64,000 nt of DNA, from positions 9,936,001 to 10,000,000 of the forward strand of contig NC_134983.1 of assembly GCF_050947335.1 (NCBI RefSeq), in the 5' to 3' direction. Of the stretch, positions 48,861-60,524 are shown in pieces (within the stretch, counting starts at the first letter, position 1; every line of letters starts with the position of its first letter). Both the position numbers and the translations under genes were made by a program. Source of the DNA: Megachile rotundata (Eukaryota > Arthropoda > Insecta > Hymenoptera > Megachilidae). Under the pieces are notes generated by a model. It did not search any database, had not been told where the DNA came from, and was given only the letters and a program-made list of their open reading frames with translations.

Positions 48861-51146
48861 AGGAGAGAAAAAAAAAAGATGCCGAGCGAGTGACTTTGCC
48901 ACGGTCTCCCGTTTTTCCTATCCCTTGACTAGAAAGTTCATATCGTGGCAGAGGGTGCAATCTCGATTTCGACCCCCGGAATCGACGCCACTGGCCAGGG
49001 AGTCGAACAAAGATCCACGTTGCGTAGCTAGCCGGGACAATCATAACAAGCGGCTTGTCAGAGAGCGAAAGGCAGCGAACGTTACCGTTATGGAGGTAGA
49101 TGAAACACCGTCGGGCTTAAGTTCACCCTCCTAGCGCCGATGAAAGAAGATCTGGAACGGAGGGATGAATTCGGCTGGATACGCAACGTCGATTGCATCC
49201 AGGCAGGAAGAGTCGCTGGAATTCGCCACGGAACGAGTCGGTTCAGCGACCGGCACGAATTGTTCCTATAAATTATCTTTGCTAAAACGACACCCGGCAT
49301 TCGCAATTATTTAAATGTACCGGATAACAACGACGAGCCCGTGTCGAGCGCGGAACATCGAGCGGGAAACGCTGAACCGAGGAAAATGATTAAGGGTTCG
49401 AACCGATCGTTTTAATGCCAGGAATATCGCTGAGTAGGGTTCGTTCTGATCGCTGCGCACTGACTTAAATTATATTCTAATTTTAAACACTGATGCACCT
49501 GAAAATTCGATCAGGTTTCTGACAAATTTTTTCATATTTTGTTATCTTTATTATTTGTGGTTTCAAATATATCAGCATGGGGAATGTATTCTTTTCGTAT
49601 CTTTCCTATAAAGTTATTTATTGCCATTCAACAAATAACAAGTTTAGGTTAAAGCAAACATCATATGAATCCGTACTGCCTCCATATTTGTGGTAACTTT
49701 GTATTCTCTCTGCGATGGAATATGAGCAGTTTGGAAACAAAATACGTGGAAACCTTGCCAATTTAATATATTCCGTTAGCTGTGTTTACAAGTAAAGCGA
49801 GGAATAATTAAAATTAATTTAAGTCAAATGTCTCGATAACATAGATAATATCCAAATATAGCGACCAAATGTCAGCAAGTACAAATATAAATTACAATTT
49901 TTTTTACCATTGTCTATGAATCATTGAACTATGAATTATCGAGTCATTCTAAATTTTCCAATATTTAAAATGATACTACATGTAGCGCAAAGAATTTGCC
50001 GTTAATTAAACGCTGCCAACTGCGGGTTCTAAAGTCAAAAGTTTTCGAAAGTGAACGAAAAATGGATTACGCCACTTATAGGATGTAGAACAGAAGATCC
50101 CGAACTCGTAAGACACGAAACAAGCAAAAGTTGCGTGGCAAGTTTAACTTCGCAAACAGGAAGTTCGATAGTTGTTGGGCTACTTGCCGAGAGGTACTTT
50201 CGAAATTGATTTCCGGACAGAAATCCGGCATTTGCTTGATGGTGCTATACATATGTATACGTTGTTTTTACAGCGCGAGTTTATCCGACGAGATCCGGAG
50301 ATTACATAGCACCGCTGTACATAAAAAGTTGTATGTGGCACTTGAGATACTTTGTTTCACTTTCTGAAACTTTTCGAGAAACTTGCACAAATCGTCTGCT
50401 TTGAATATTTTAAAAATGGAACAATTTATACGAAGTCTGAAGACTGGAGAAATTTATGATTCTTCAAACTTGCGGATATTGCAGCTATTTTTTAGGGAAA
50501 TTTAGAAATTTTTAAATTAGGACTTTGAGAGTTGAAGAATTTGGAAATTTAAAGGTAGAAACATTTTAGTATTTGAGGATTTGGTGAATATAGGATTTGT
50601 AGGATTTAGGGATGTGAATGTGGAGATTTAAGAATTTTGCAAATTATTTGAGAAACTCAATTTTCATTTTGCAAGTCCGAGAATTTCAGAGTATATAAAT
50701 GTAGAAATATAATTTACAAATTCTGCAATTACAAAATTTTCAAGCTACTCCATCAAACTGGAAGATAAGTAGCGGGTTGCATAGATTAGACTAAAGTGTG
50801 CATGGTACATCACGAGTTATACCACCCATTATGTCTCCAGCATTACTTAAACCCCGTTGAATCATAAATTCCATCACATCCGTTAACGTGATTGTCATGA
50901 TTTTGCACATAAAAATTTTGGTAGTTACAAAATTCAAAATTCATACGGTATTCACCGGGGTACCAGACTCGCTTTTTCTACGTCTCCTTTCCGTTTCAAT
51001 TTATTTCACAACGTTGGCTGCAACGGCCCTGATATTTCAATAAAATCGAATGTCAAATCTCGAGCACCGTTTCGTGTGATTTATCAATGAAGGAAACGTT
51101 GCTCGCACTAAAATAGTGAAACGTTTTACGTTAATAATCTTCAACG
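48861..51146. other. Unique sequence, satellite relic at 50460-50750
   Basis: 48900-49440 is CpG-rich. 49480-50000 is AT-rich. From 50460 to 50750 loose AGGATTTGGTGAATATAGG and GAAATTTAGAAATTTTTAAA-like words mark another decayed patch. No confident gene. Confidence 0.4.
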
Positions 51147-51341
51147 ATGGAAGTGATTTTTGTCGTAATCCTCGTAGCGTTATTTCAGAACGCATTGTTC
51201 GTTGCCGGGCAGCGGTTAAAGCGAGGTCCCGGCAAAGTTGTGCGGCAATACGGTTATAATTTTTATCCGGACAAATTGAATCGTGATGAATGTCGCCGTA
51301 CAGTGCAACGGCATGTCAGCCGGTGGAACACGAACGAATAG
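51147..51341 (+). CDS. Candidate secreted peptide precursor or first exon, 64 codons
   Basis: The start is ATGG preceded by CAAC, a good insect initiation context. Residues 3-19 are almost wholly hydrophobic (VIFVVILVAL near the start), followed by a small-residue VAG, a plausible signal-peptidase site about residue 21. A dibasic LKR at 24-26 then precedes GPGKVVRQYGYNFYP, so processing to a short peptide is conceivable. The remainder is basic and Trp/Tyr-containing with a single Cys at 49. No family is recognised. A GT occurs after GAAG just past the stop and others lie within the frame, so it may be an exon of a larger gene. Confidence 0.35.
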   Translation: MEVIFVVILVALFQNALFVAGQRLKRGPGKVVRQYGYNFYPDKLNRDECRRTVQRHVSRWNTNE

Positions 51342-53397
51342 AGTGAAGGTAGCCCGGATGAAGCTCGCTAGTCTGAAAATCCCCTCGGGAGGGTTGAAAT
51401 CTACTTCTCCCCGTCGTAGTTTCTCTCTCTTCTCGTAATTCTGAGTTCCATCACATTGATTCCGGCCTCACCCTTCTCCGTAGACCTCTATCAGCATATA
51501 CAAGGAGGGTCCAATTTATAAACTGCCCGCAGATTCAGCCGGCTGTGGTGTCTGATTAGATGTCCCCACGATTGAATATATCTTGATGATAATTGGGGGA
51601 GAAGATTTCAGAAGGAACGGGAACGCGTCTATTTTCAATTTGCCGCCATTGTGAACGCGGACGTACACTCTCCCTGGTCTCGATTAAACGAAAATTTCGC
51701 TTAATAAAGAACGCGTGTTCCAGCGGATCGTTCGTTTTTCTTGCTCCCGCGGCGCGTTTCGTGCGGCGAAAATGTTAATTCTACGCAAAAGATTTCCCGG
51801 GAACGATTGTGCATACTCAACGTGGCCCGACATTAAAAATAATACACGACGCACAAGCGAAACAGGGAAGCGAATGAGAAATGTATCACGCGACGGTTTA
51901 TTGAGAATTCGCACGTTACCATGAACCGTGTTCTTCCCGATTTCATGGGTTAACGTTCCTTTCGAAAGTCGGAAAATCGCTGGGAAAAGCAAACTGGATA
52001 GAAACATTAGCACGTTAAACGGCTTTCGAACGATTCGCGAAGGAAATCTCGTTTTAGCGTAGAAAATGTCGCGTTAAAGAATTTTCTCGAGCGTTTACCC
52101 TCGTCGCGATAAAAACGTTTCGAATATTTTTTACCCCCAATGGAGATTACGTTCCGGTAACTCTCGCGAACGCTTTGAAACGCTTTTCTTCGTCTTTTTT
52201 TTTCTTCATTCTTTTAAAGCCGTTTTGTAGTGCATTTTATTCGCCGCGATAATTTCTTTTTCGTTGTTCGTAATTCGTTTTGCGTTAAACCCTCGGCACG
52301 GTTTTAGGGGAACCGATCCGGGATATTGAATCACTCGAACGGAGGGGTTACGATGTAACGCAAAATAGATATGTATATACGCGAATCTATTTACCGACCG
52401 AGATCCCCCTGTTCTGATAACACTGCGTTATTCTTCCATAGGGTGATTTCAGATATGATTTATACGTATACTCGCTAACTTAGCAAACTCGACTTGATAA
52501 GGTTCGTATAAGTAATTGGATGCGAGAGAAAGATTGCTTAAGTATATTTTGCTACTCGTATTTTATTATTATGCCGTTAAAACGACCGTTAATTGAAGAG
52601 TTACGCCATTGTAAAGGCCTCAAGATAACGCTAAGAGCCCATTCTTGAAAAAATATAAAAATTACAAAAAGTACTTTCACACATATTAAGTCTTTCACCT
52701 ATAAAAATTTAAAGCAGTGAAAAAAATAGACAGAATAACAATACAAAAGCTGGAACCGCAAAATCTAGTACTTGAAACAATAGAAATTTTTTCACGTATT
52801 CCCATTTACGAATACTTTTCTAAATCTATTTACCTTGATATATTAAAAAAAAATAACTTCGTAAAATATTTGCAGAGTTACAAAGTCTTAGCATGACAAG
52901 AAGAAAAGTCGAAGGAAAAACTTGTGGGATTCTTTTTATATAAACTGTTGATGTTAAATGGACGATGTTAAAAAGTGTTATACAAAGAATTGTTAAGCAC
53001 GGCCCGTTTACGCTCGAGAGAGTTAAATAATGGCGACTTAGAGGAGAGAAGCACGATGGCACTGCTTTAAGTTCGATATTGAGGACATTCCGATGCTTTA
53101 CTGAAGGAAGTTCGGAATCTTTTAATACTATGTTGAAGCCCTGGACCTTTCTGTTCCCTCTCAACTTTTTCCTTTGCACGAGATTCACTGTCATCACTTA
53201 GTGCCTTTAAAACACTTGGATGAGTACTTTGAAAGCTTTCAAGTTGACCTATATAGAGTTCGGTGTTCGGATTGATGGTATCAAGCTATATAATATTCTC
53301 ATCGCATTTCTGTGTAAACTTGTTCATTATTAAGAGAAAATTTTTCGTAATTGTTAATTCGAATGTAATGTCATATATTGTGTGACAAATATTTTAA
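51342..53397. other. Unique sequence, GC-richer at 51590-52400, no confident gene
   Basis: CpG-rich to about 52400, then AT-rich. Overlapping frames in opposite directions at 51684-52013 (minus) and 51593-51924 (plus) suggest chance. A minus frame of 123 codons at 52826-53197 has a hydrophobic stretch but no recognised motif. Confidence 0.35.
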
Positions 53398-53615
53398 CCC
53401 TTTGCACTCGAAGATAATTTTATTCTTTGCAAACAGCAACTTTAAAATATTAATTTAAACGTTAAATGAGTACTTCTGTACTAATAATTTCCACTATTGT
53501 CTATTTCATTATATTTATACATCACATGAGCACTATTATTAATTAAATAATGATTATTTTAAATTATTGTATTAAATCGAATGGTGCCTGAGAGGCACCT
53601 CTCGAGCGCAAAGGG
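53398..53615 (-). mobile_element. TTAA-type miniature transposon, family 1, inverted copy
   Basis: TTAA flanks lie at 53394-53397 and 53616-53619. On the minus strand it starts CCCTTTGCGCTCGAGAGGTG, identical over its first 20 bases to the copy at 24299. Its other end shares CTTTGCAAACAGCAACTTT-type sequence with the right end of that copy (there CTATTTGCAAACAGCAAC on the minus strand). A subterminal palindrome GGTGCCTGAGAGGCACC lies at 53584-53600. Length is 218, shorter than 235 owing to interior gaps. No coding sequence. Confidence 0.88.
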
Positions 53616-53639
53616 TTAATTTTTATAATGGAATGTAAG

Positions 53640-53850
53640 TTTGGAAACCTTCTGTTTAGAATTGCCAAATATTAACATTCCCCAATACTCAAGTCCCAGA
53701 TTTGCCACATCCTCAAATTCTCAAAGACCCAAAATTAAAATACCAAATTCTCAAATTTCCAATTCTCCCCAATTTCCAAGCATCACCTTAATTCGAAGAT
53801 TTCAAAATTACCTCCATTCCTAAACTTGCAAATATACAAGTTCAACAATA
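53640..53850. repeat. Degenerate AAATTCTC-type satellite patch, C-rich on plus strand
   Basis: TCCTCAAATTCTCAAAG, CCAAATTCTCAAATTTCC and CTCCCCAATTTCCAAGC words recur. It lies 20 bases beyond the inverted TTAA element. Old and irregular. Confidence 0.55.
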
Positions 53851-55379
53851 TGCAACTAGAAATCACCTCTCCCTTCATATATCGCAATTTTTCCTCTGGA
53901 AGCCTATCGTGTTTCCACCGTACGACTTGTTAGATCACAGTCCACCTACGCCACGCCTCGCTGGCGCCTGAAGGTATTTTTTCGCCGCGAAACAACGGAG
54001 ACGACCCACGTACGATAAGCCCCGAATCGGTAGCAAATGTAACGAGCATCGCGGGTCAAATGTAGTACGGTACAATGAATTTCCGGTTTCTTATCCCACG
54101 CACGTATCATTGTAACGTCGGATAGCAGAGAGGGGATCGTGTTTCGAACGCGATATTTTACCTGACTACGAGACACCAAAAGAAGGAGCGGTCTCGACCC
54201 ACACTCTACGCAAAATGACAGGGAGCCGCGACAAGGTGGGGGTAAAAATACGTCATACAAATGGTTGTCATTCATTTTCATCGGCTTCCCCTGATTCTGA
54301 TTCATGCCTCCCGTAGTTTCGTATTACTCACACAAAAAGCAACGCGCACGAAGCTTAAACAAAGCTCGATTCACCTGACACGGCCTCCCCGTACCAAGCG
54401 TGCCAATGGCTTTGTGCAGCACGCACGTGTTTCTACGTTAACCTGGTTAAAACTGTCCCTTATTTAACTCTTTCGTCAACGAATCAACTTTTCTTGGTTC
54501 TTTATGAATTGCTGCGCGATTTCCTGTTTTCAAATAATGTTGTCATATTTAGATGTATCATGTTTGATACTGAATTACTAAGAGGGTTGTTTGAACATTT
54601 ACAATTTTTTTTTTTGTAAACGAACATATTTATTAAAATATTTTTCTTAAACTCTTTGCTGATTTTTATTAAGATATGGAATTAATGTATATGTTATTTT
54701 GTGTCCTATCGTTTATTCATTTGTTTTCCTACATTATTTTTAATTTTACATTATGTATGCATTATAGGACTGTATATCTAGCATTAATCTTTTAAGTTTC
54801 AATGTAGAGTGTATCTACGAAATTTCATATTGTAGATACATTAGTTATTTGTTAGAAATACATATAAAATAAATGTGGTCTTTTTAATTTTAACGGAAAA
54901 CCTTGGGAAAATATTTAATAGCAGAATTCGAAAAATGTATGAGGTTGTTATTCAAATCGTATTTACGAATACAGCCACTTGCGTTCATTACACTTCCAAA
55001 CGTGGAAGAGAACGACACAAAAATGTGAAAAAGTTGTAAATGAAAAGAGAACGCTTGGACAAAATGCAATGTGTGTACCATGACCAACGACACTTAAACG
55101 TTCCACGAGATAGTTATGCACACAAGAATTGAATTTTTATCGTTCTCGTAGGTGCATGAGTAACAGAAATTAAGTGGGACGTGTGTGTTTCGCTGGTCAC
55201 GAAAGGGTTCAACTGCAAGCCGTCGCGAACGGCTGGCATAATCAAATTGAAATATGTACACTCGGATGAAATGTAGACTTCCTTTAGATAAAAACGAGTG
55301 TAAAAGGGAAAAGCGGTTTCTTTTGTTCGTAGATTAGATATGCAAACGTTTCTATAATTCTATAGATGAAAGTTTGAAA
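53851..55379. other. Unique sequence, no confident gene
   Basis: A minus frame of 119 codons (53946-54305) is Arg/Ser-rich with no recognised motif. 54480-54890 is strongly AT-rich. Confidence 0.35.
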
Positions 55380-55690
55380 GTAAATACGGTTTTAGATTTT
55401 TAAGTTTATTCATTTTTTAATTTGCGTACTTTTTAATTTATTAGAATTTAAAAGTACCTAAATCTCCAAACTACCAATGATACTTAACTCCTACCTTCCT
55501 AAGTTTTAATATTCCCTTTGTATATTCACTTCACTTCCCAAAACTTCTAAACTTGTAGACCTCTTTCCTAAATTAAAAATTTATTAACTTCTAATTCGGA
55601 ATATCCGAACCCTGAGTATTTCTTAATATCCAAATATAAAAATGACCAAATTGAAAGTTTCAAACTTGAAAAAATGAAAGTTTACGAACG
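55380..55690. repeat. Degenerate AAATT-type satellite relic
   Basis: Loose words such as AGTACCTAAATCTCCAAAC and CCTAAATTAAAAATTTATT. Strongly decayed. Confidence 0.4.
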
Positions 55691-56594
55691 CGTGAACCCA
55701 TCACTGCCATTTTACCCACCGTGTCACCGCACAACGATTCTCACCATAAAAGAATTTAAACGTTATCGAAGAAGCAAATAATAAATAACAGCAGATGAGC
55801 CACAACGAGTTTAAAACCGAGCAGGTTATTTTTCTTTTCAAGACCATAACCGTATTGGTCTCGGTGCGCGTATAATATGCGCACTTTTGTTCACTTCTTT
55901 TCTTGCTCCTCATCAAGCGGTTCCTTCCCCGGTTGTTCTCGTTACACAGGTCGTCGAAAAAAAGGGAAAACAGGAAGGGAAAATAGACAAAGGAAAAAAG
56001 TTAACGGCAAAAAGGGTGGGGGTCTGATGAAGAATGCAAATTAAAGTTGGCTCGTTTGCATAATTCAATCATTTATGCTATCCGTTCGATCGATAATGCG
56101 AGAAGTTGCATAATACATTTTTTATTAAACGTAGCTAATGCGGACAAAGGGTTGGTTCGTATTGCGCGGTTACCATCAAATGTGCAATAAATTTCCGCGA
56201 ACGTAAATATTTCAGCGCGTTTAACAAATCTCCAGGCTGAACTGGCCATACTAAAACCGCAATTTCCTGTCGCTACATAAATGTCGAAAATCCTGTAAAC
56301 GACGTTTTAATTAGAGACTTGCGTTCAACCGGCTAAACACAGCTCGAGCGTCATTTGTGCTGCCGTCAATTATCATTTAAATAGTACCCGCTAAATTGCA
56401 CATGCATTATACACGCAACCGATGTCGTCATTTCATAATTTACACTCTTTAATGAATGTTTATTCGTCAACGATGAAAGGTAATGAGTTTACTTTCTCGA
56501 CGATCATCGTTCTACTTTTCACTACGTGTTTCGTTTATGGGCGGTGTGCTGCTAGAGGGTGGTGGTCCATGCACTGTTTGTGTTACAGTGCTAA
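55691..56594. other. Unique sequence, no confident gene
   Basis: CpG-containing, moderately AT-rich. Only short frames. The right edge merges into array D. Confidence 0.4.
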
Positions 56595-57375
56595 ATTCCT
56601 TAAATTTCCGAATTTTCCAAATTTCCTAAATTCCAGAATTTCTCAAATTCCCTAAATTTCCTAAATTCCAGAATTTCTCAAATTCCCTAAATTTCCTAAT
56701 TTCCAGAATTTCTCAAATTCCCAAATTTCCCAAATTCCCAAATTCCCAAATTCCCAAATTCCCAAATTCCCAAATTCCCAAATTCCCAAATTCTCAAATT
56801 CCCAAATTCCCCAGATTCCCAAATTCTCAAATTCCCACATGCCCCAAATTTCCCAAATTTCCCAAATTCTCAAATTCCCAAATTCCCAAATTCCCAAATT
56901 CCCCAAATTCCCAAATTCACAAATTCCCAAATTCCTCAAATTCCCACAACCCCAAATTTCCCAAATTTCCCAAATTTCCCAAATTTCCCAAATTTCCCAA
57001 ATTCCCAAATTCCTAAATTCCCAAATTCCCAAACTCCCAAACTCCTAAATTCCCAAATTCCCACACGCCCCAAATTTCTCAAATTCCCAAAATTCCCAAG
57101 TTTCCCAAATTCCCCAAATCCCCAAATCCCCAAATTCCCAAATTCCCACATGTCCCAAATTTCTCAAATTCCCAAATTTCAAAAATTCCCCAAATTTCCC
57201 AAATTTCCCAAATTTCCCAAATTCCCCAATTCCCAAATTCCCCAAATTCCCACATGCCCCAAATTTCTCAAATTCCCACATACCCCAAATTTTCAAAATA
57301 CCCTAAATTCCCTAAATTTCCTCAAATTCCCAAATTCCCAAATTCCCAAATTCCCAAATTTCCTTAATTTCCCGC
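56595..57375. repeat. Satellite array D, 8-bp AAATTCCC core
   Basis: Runs of AAATTCCC and AAATTTCCC make about 780 bases, cleanest at 56715-56795 and 56960-57000. Interruptions such as CACATGCCCC and CACACGCCCC recur (56836, 57061, 57149, 57251), hinting at longer composite units of about 90-220 bases. Three 8-base units give 24 bases, which encode EFGNLGIW on the minus strand without stops, so the minus frames of up to 123 codons are artefacts. Confidence 0.95.
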
Positions 57376-58414
57376 AGCACTCCTTATCAACGATGTGCAG
57401 TGAAAAATAAAATAAGATGTCTACCCGGCTAGAATAAATCTCTCGAATTCGCTTTATCGGTTGTGGCCCGATTGGTTCGCAAAAGTTCCTCGTAATTCTT
57501 TATCAGCCGACAACAGCAAGTTTTAGGCGGAATACGGATTTCGTGTTCATCAAGCCTGGCTCCCTCGAAAGATTGGGCAAGAAGATGTTGTACAGAAAGT
57601 TTCACTTGTACGCGTTTATAGACGCAATCCCGAGAAAACTTTGTCCAACTTCTATGTGTATACAATTTGACATAATTTCTTACTTGTTTTACATTGCTCA
57701 CACTCGAACAGTGGTATACACTTTGAAACTGAGAAACAGGGTGAACACGTGGCACGAAACTTTTGAAATTCAATAAAGACTCTTGGTTCATTAGCTTTTT
57801 CTACCGAAATTTTTATTTCAATATGAAGTACAAATATTTATTTTATCGTTACAAAAATTTATCATATTATATTTGGATTCATTTTGTCACCTTTTAACTT
57901 TTGTTGTACTATTTATCTTTCGTTTACAATTAAAAAATCGTGTTCCTAATGAATTGGCTTCCTTACTTTTATCTCTTTGTTTTTTGCGTACATAAATAAG
58001 GCTTAATAGGATATTTTGGACACAGCAAATGTGTTGCAAAAAAGATACTCGATTTAGGATATCGGCAATATCCGTCTGTGACAAATCGCGTTCATAAAAT
58101 TTCAGGATCACGTACACACAGCACGCCCCTCGCATTAATACCGAGGATAATTCGATTCGGCAAGATCGAAACTCGAGTCGCAGACTTAATCCGCCGCTAT
58201 ACCGTACGAAGATTACGCTTACAGATGGTGAATCGTTAAGGAGACCCCACAGAAGCAAGAAAGCTTCCGTGGTTCGTCACGCTGGATGTCCTTTGGATGC
58301 TGGAAGTAATTCTTCTTCCTGCGCATGCTAGTAATAACGTTCGCTCTATTCACTGACTGCAACTTACCATTAGGCAGAAGAAAATCTCTGTTATTACAGT
58401 TTCTCCACTATCTT
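57376..58414. other. Unique sequence, no confident gene
   Basis: Minus frames at 57429-57791 (120 codons) and 57887-58258 (123 codons) have mixed composition but no recognised motif. No RNA gene or repeat is seen. Confidence 0.35.
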
Positions 58415-58418
58415 TCAT

Positions 58419-58459
58419 GTACAGTCAGGAACAAATCTAGTTTTTCTAGGGGAAATTTC
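58419..58459 (+). repeat. Copy of the GTACAGTC-type terminal repeat
   Basis: GTACAGTCAGGAACAAATCT then TTTTTCTAGGGGAAATTTC. It aligns along its whole length with the complement of 3381-3418. The inner side leads into the satellite patch 58497-58725, as at the 2.1-3.4 kb unit. No opposite end was found before 59 kb, and a TTAA element begins at 58793, so the right half may be lost. Confidence 0.6.
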
Positions 58460-58496
58460 TTTTTTTGCTTTTCTTTAAAATTTACATGCTTGTGAG

Positions 58497-58725
58497 TCAC
58501 TGGAAAATTTGAGGATTTGGGGATGTAGGAATTTGGGGATTTAGAGATATTTGGTGATTTGGAAATATTTTTAAAATTTGTTCACTTGTCAGTGACTTGA
58601 AAATTTGAGGATTTGGGGACGTAAAGATTTGGAAATATTTTTCAGATTTGCACACTTGTGGATAACTTGAAAATTTGATGACTTGGGGACGTAAAGATTT
58701 GAGGTTATAGGAATTTAAATTCAAC
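58497..58725. repeat. Degenerate ~60-100 bp repeat of GAGGATTTGGGGA words
   Basis: GAAAATTTGAGGATTTGGGG at 58502 is echoed at 58599 and in part at 58669, with GACGTAAAGATTTG following the last two. Three diverged units are visible, G-rich on the plus strand. Confidence 0.65.
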
Positions 58726-58792
58726 AATAACTTACAGTAGACATTTGAGTTGTAGTTATTTCACATTTAGTTTCATTACAATTACCATTTAA

Positions 58793-59004
58793 CACTAGAT
58801 TTATAGAATCGACATCTTAAATTTTTTAGTAATAAAAACTGTAAAGAAGCTTTTATCAAAATGAATGTTAACCTTCATTGAGATGATCATTCTATATGAT
58901 AAATTATTAAATATATAACGGATAATACGTAAATTATCCGTTATATATTTAATTTATACTTCACTTAAAATGTACGTGATTATTAAACCTTCGTACATCT
59001 AGGG
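58793..59004. mobile_element. Probable TTAA-type miniature transposon with central hairpin
   Basis: The left end CACTAGATTTATAGAA follows TTAA at 58789-58792. The right end on the minus strand reads CCCTAGATGTACGAAG, bounded by TTAC at 59005-59008, a likely mutated TTAA. The ends match at about 12 of 16 positions. The interior (212 bases) has no coding sequence and carries a near-central hairpin (58906-58953). Diverged ends and one imperfect target make this less certain than the other three families. Confidence 0.55.
58906..58953. other. 21-bp perfect hairpin with a 6-base loop
   Basis: ATTAAATATATAACGGATAAT, shortened here as TTAAATATATAACGGATAAT (58907-58926), pairs exactly with 58933-58952, and one more A-T pair extends it. 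The loop is ACGTAA. Outer sequences AAATTA and TAATTT pair further with a small bulge. It lies in the middle of the probable element 58793-59004. Confidence 0.9.
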
Positions 59005-59008
59005 TTAC

Positions 59009-60524
59009 CGCCATTACAGTTCCATCCTCCATTTAGCGACACCGTCTCAAGCTTAAATTTAAATTTATCTCCGTTAATTTTGACAGTGCTCCCAGATAAG
59101 AAATATTACAACTATTGTATTACAGGTGGGTAAGTGATCTCGTTTGCATAATTCGTAATATATGAATATCTTGAACAAGTGACGCATAAAAGCTCCTGAA
59201 ACGAAACTCGTATCGAGTATGGCAAGTATTTGACCTACCCTCGACCGGGATCGGTTTCAGCGAGGAGAACAATTGATATTTTCCTTTTTAAAACATAGGA
59301 TATTTCAAAGGAAATTCATTTGTTAATCATCGGCTGGCGAACATCGTTGAGTACGGTGAACATGGTGCACCGTCGACGGAACAAAAGTTCATTCGATCGT
59401 GCGTTTGCGATGTTTAATTAACAATTAAATCAGGATTTAATTATCGTATTAAATCGCAATGGACGTTCGATGAACCGAGTACTACTCTGTTATTGTTCGC
59501 AGTTTATGAATCGGTTTACGGTGAGAAGCAGTTTTTGATGAAATTAGTTATAGGGCCTCGGATGCTTGAAACACTCGATAACAGGGATAATTCACTGACG
59601 ATGTGTACACGGGCCGAGTTAAAAAAAAAGTCGACGAAATAACGGAATTTCAATTTTAATTCAATTTCATCATCGATATTCTCGATGCGAGGTGTGTTTA
59701 TCTATAAATCCGCGAGAGATTCCCGAACGAAGCGAAAACATCGTGGAATATAGAACGGATATAGAGCGTTTTCTCCGACGTGGAAAAAGCTTGTACCGAT
59801 ATGGATCATTAGTTAATACAAACGAGAAATAACGCGGAATCGCGAGCGATTTATCGATATCGGTCGGGGATGCGAAATTAAAACGTAGCGTTTTTTTCCA
59901 CCAAGAAATAATCGGCGAACAGCTTCGTTTCCTCGTGGTTCGTTCGGATTTAACTGAAAGCTCGCAATAACACCGATAAAAAAAAACAAAGAACGAATTA
60001 CCGAGTGTGTTTTAAAAGCGCACGAGTAGAAACCCGCAAGACAGACGCTGAGGAATTTTCGGAAAAATATTTAGGACTCGCGTTAATTGAACGATGAGAA
60101 AAATTAACGTCGAAATCGGTGATCGGATAAAAAAATAAAAAATCCGAATTTTAACGAAAAGTGAGTTGCTCGATTCTTGATCGTGGCATGAATTCAACTT
60201 CATCGACGTTGATTTCTGTGTCGGTCAAGTTGACTAATTAACCGATGAAAATTAATCGATATTCATTTTACGACTACTAATTAATTTGTTGACCCGCCGA
60301 TTTGTTCATTGAAAACGCGACGTGTATATTCCATTACAAACTTGGAAAAACAAGTTAATTCGTTATGCTCGTAATAAATGCAAACTTCCACAATTTACAT
60401 GTTACGTGGCCATAAAGGCTGCAAATACAGAGACAGACACATAATTAAAATGGCGATTAAGGGAATAAGGTTTTATCGCTCATTGACATTTTATTGAAAA
60501 GCTCTAAATGTGGAAGAGGGGGAT
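59009..60524. other. Unique sequence, CpG-rich, no confident gene
   Basis: 59100-60300 has many CpG, few long frames, and TATCGATATCG near 59854. It could hold regulatory sequence, but nothing specific can be named. Confidence 0.35.

Noticed and set aside
56661..57296. Minus-strand frames encoding EFGNLGIW-type repeats, and plus-strand counterparts
   Set aside because: Period-8 DNA gives a 24-base, 8-residue cycle without stops. Openness on both strands shows it is a satellite artefact.
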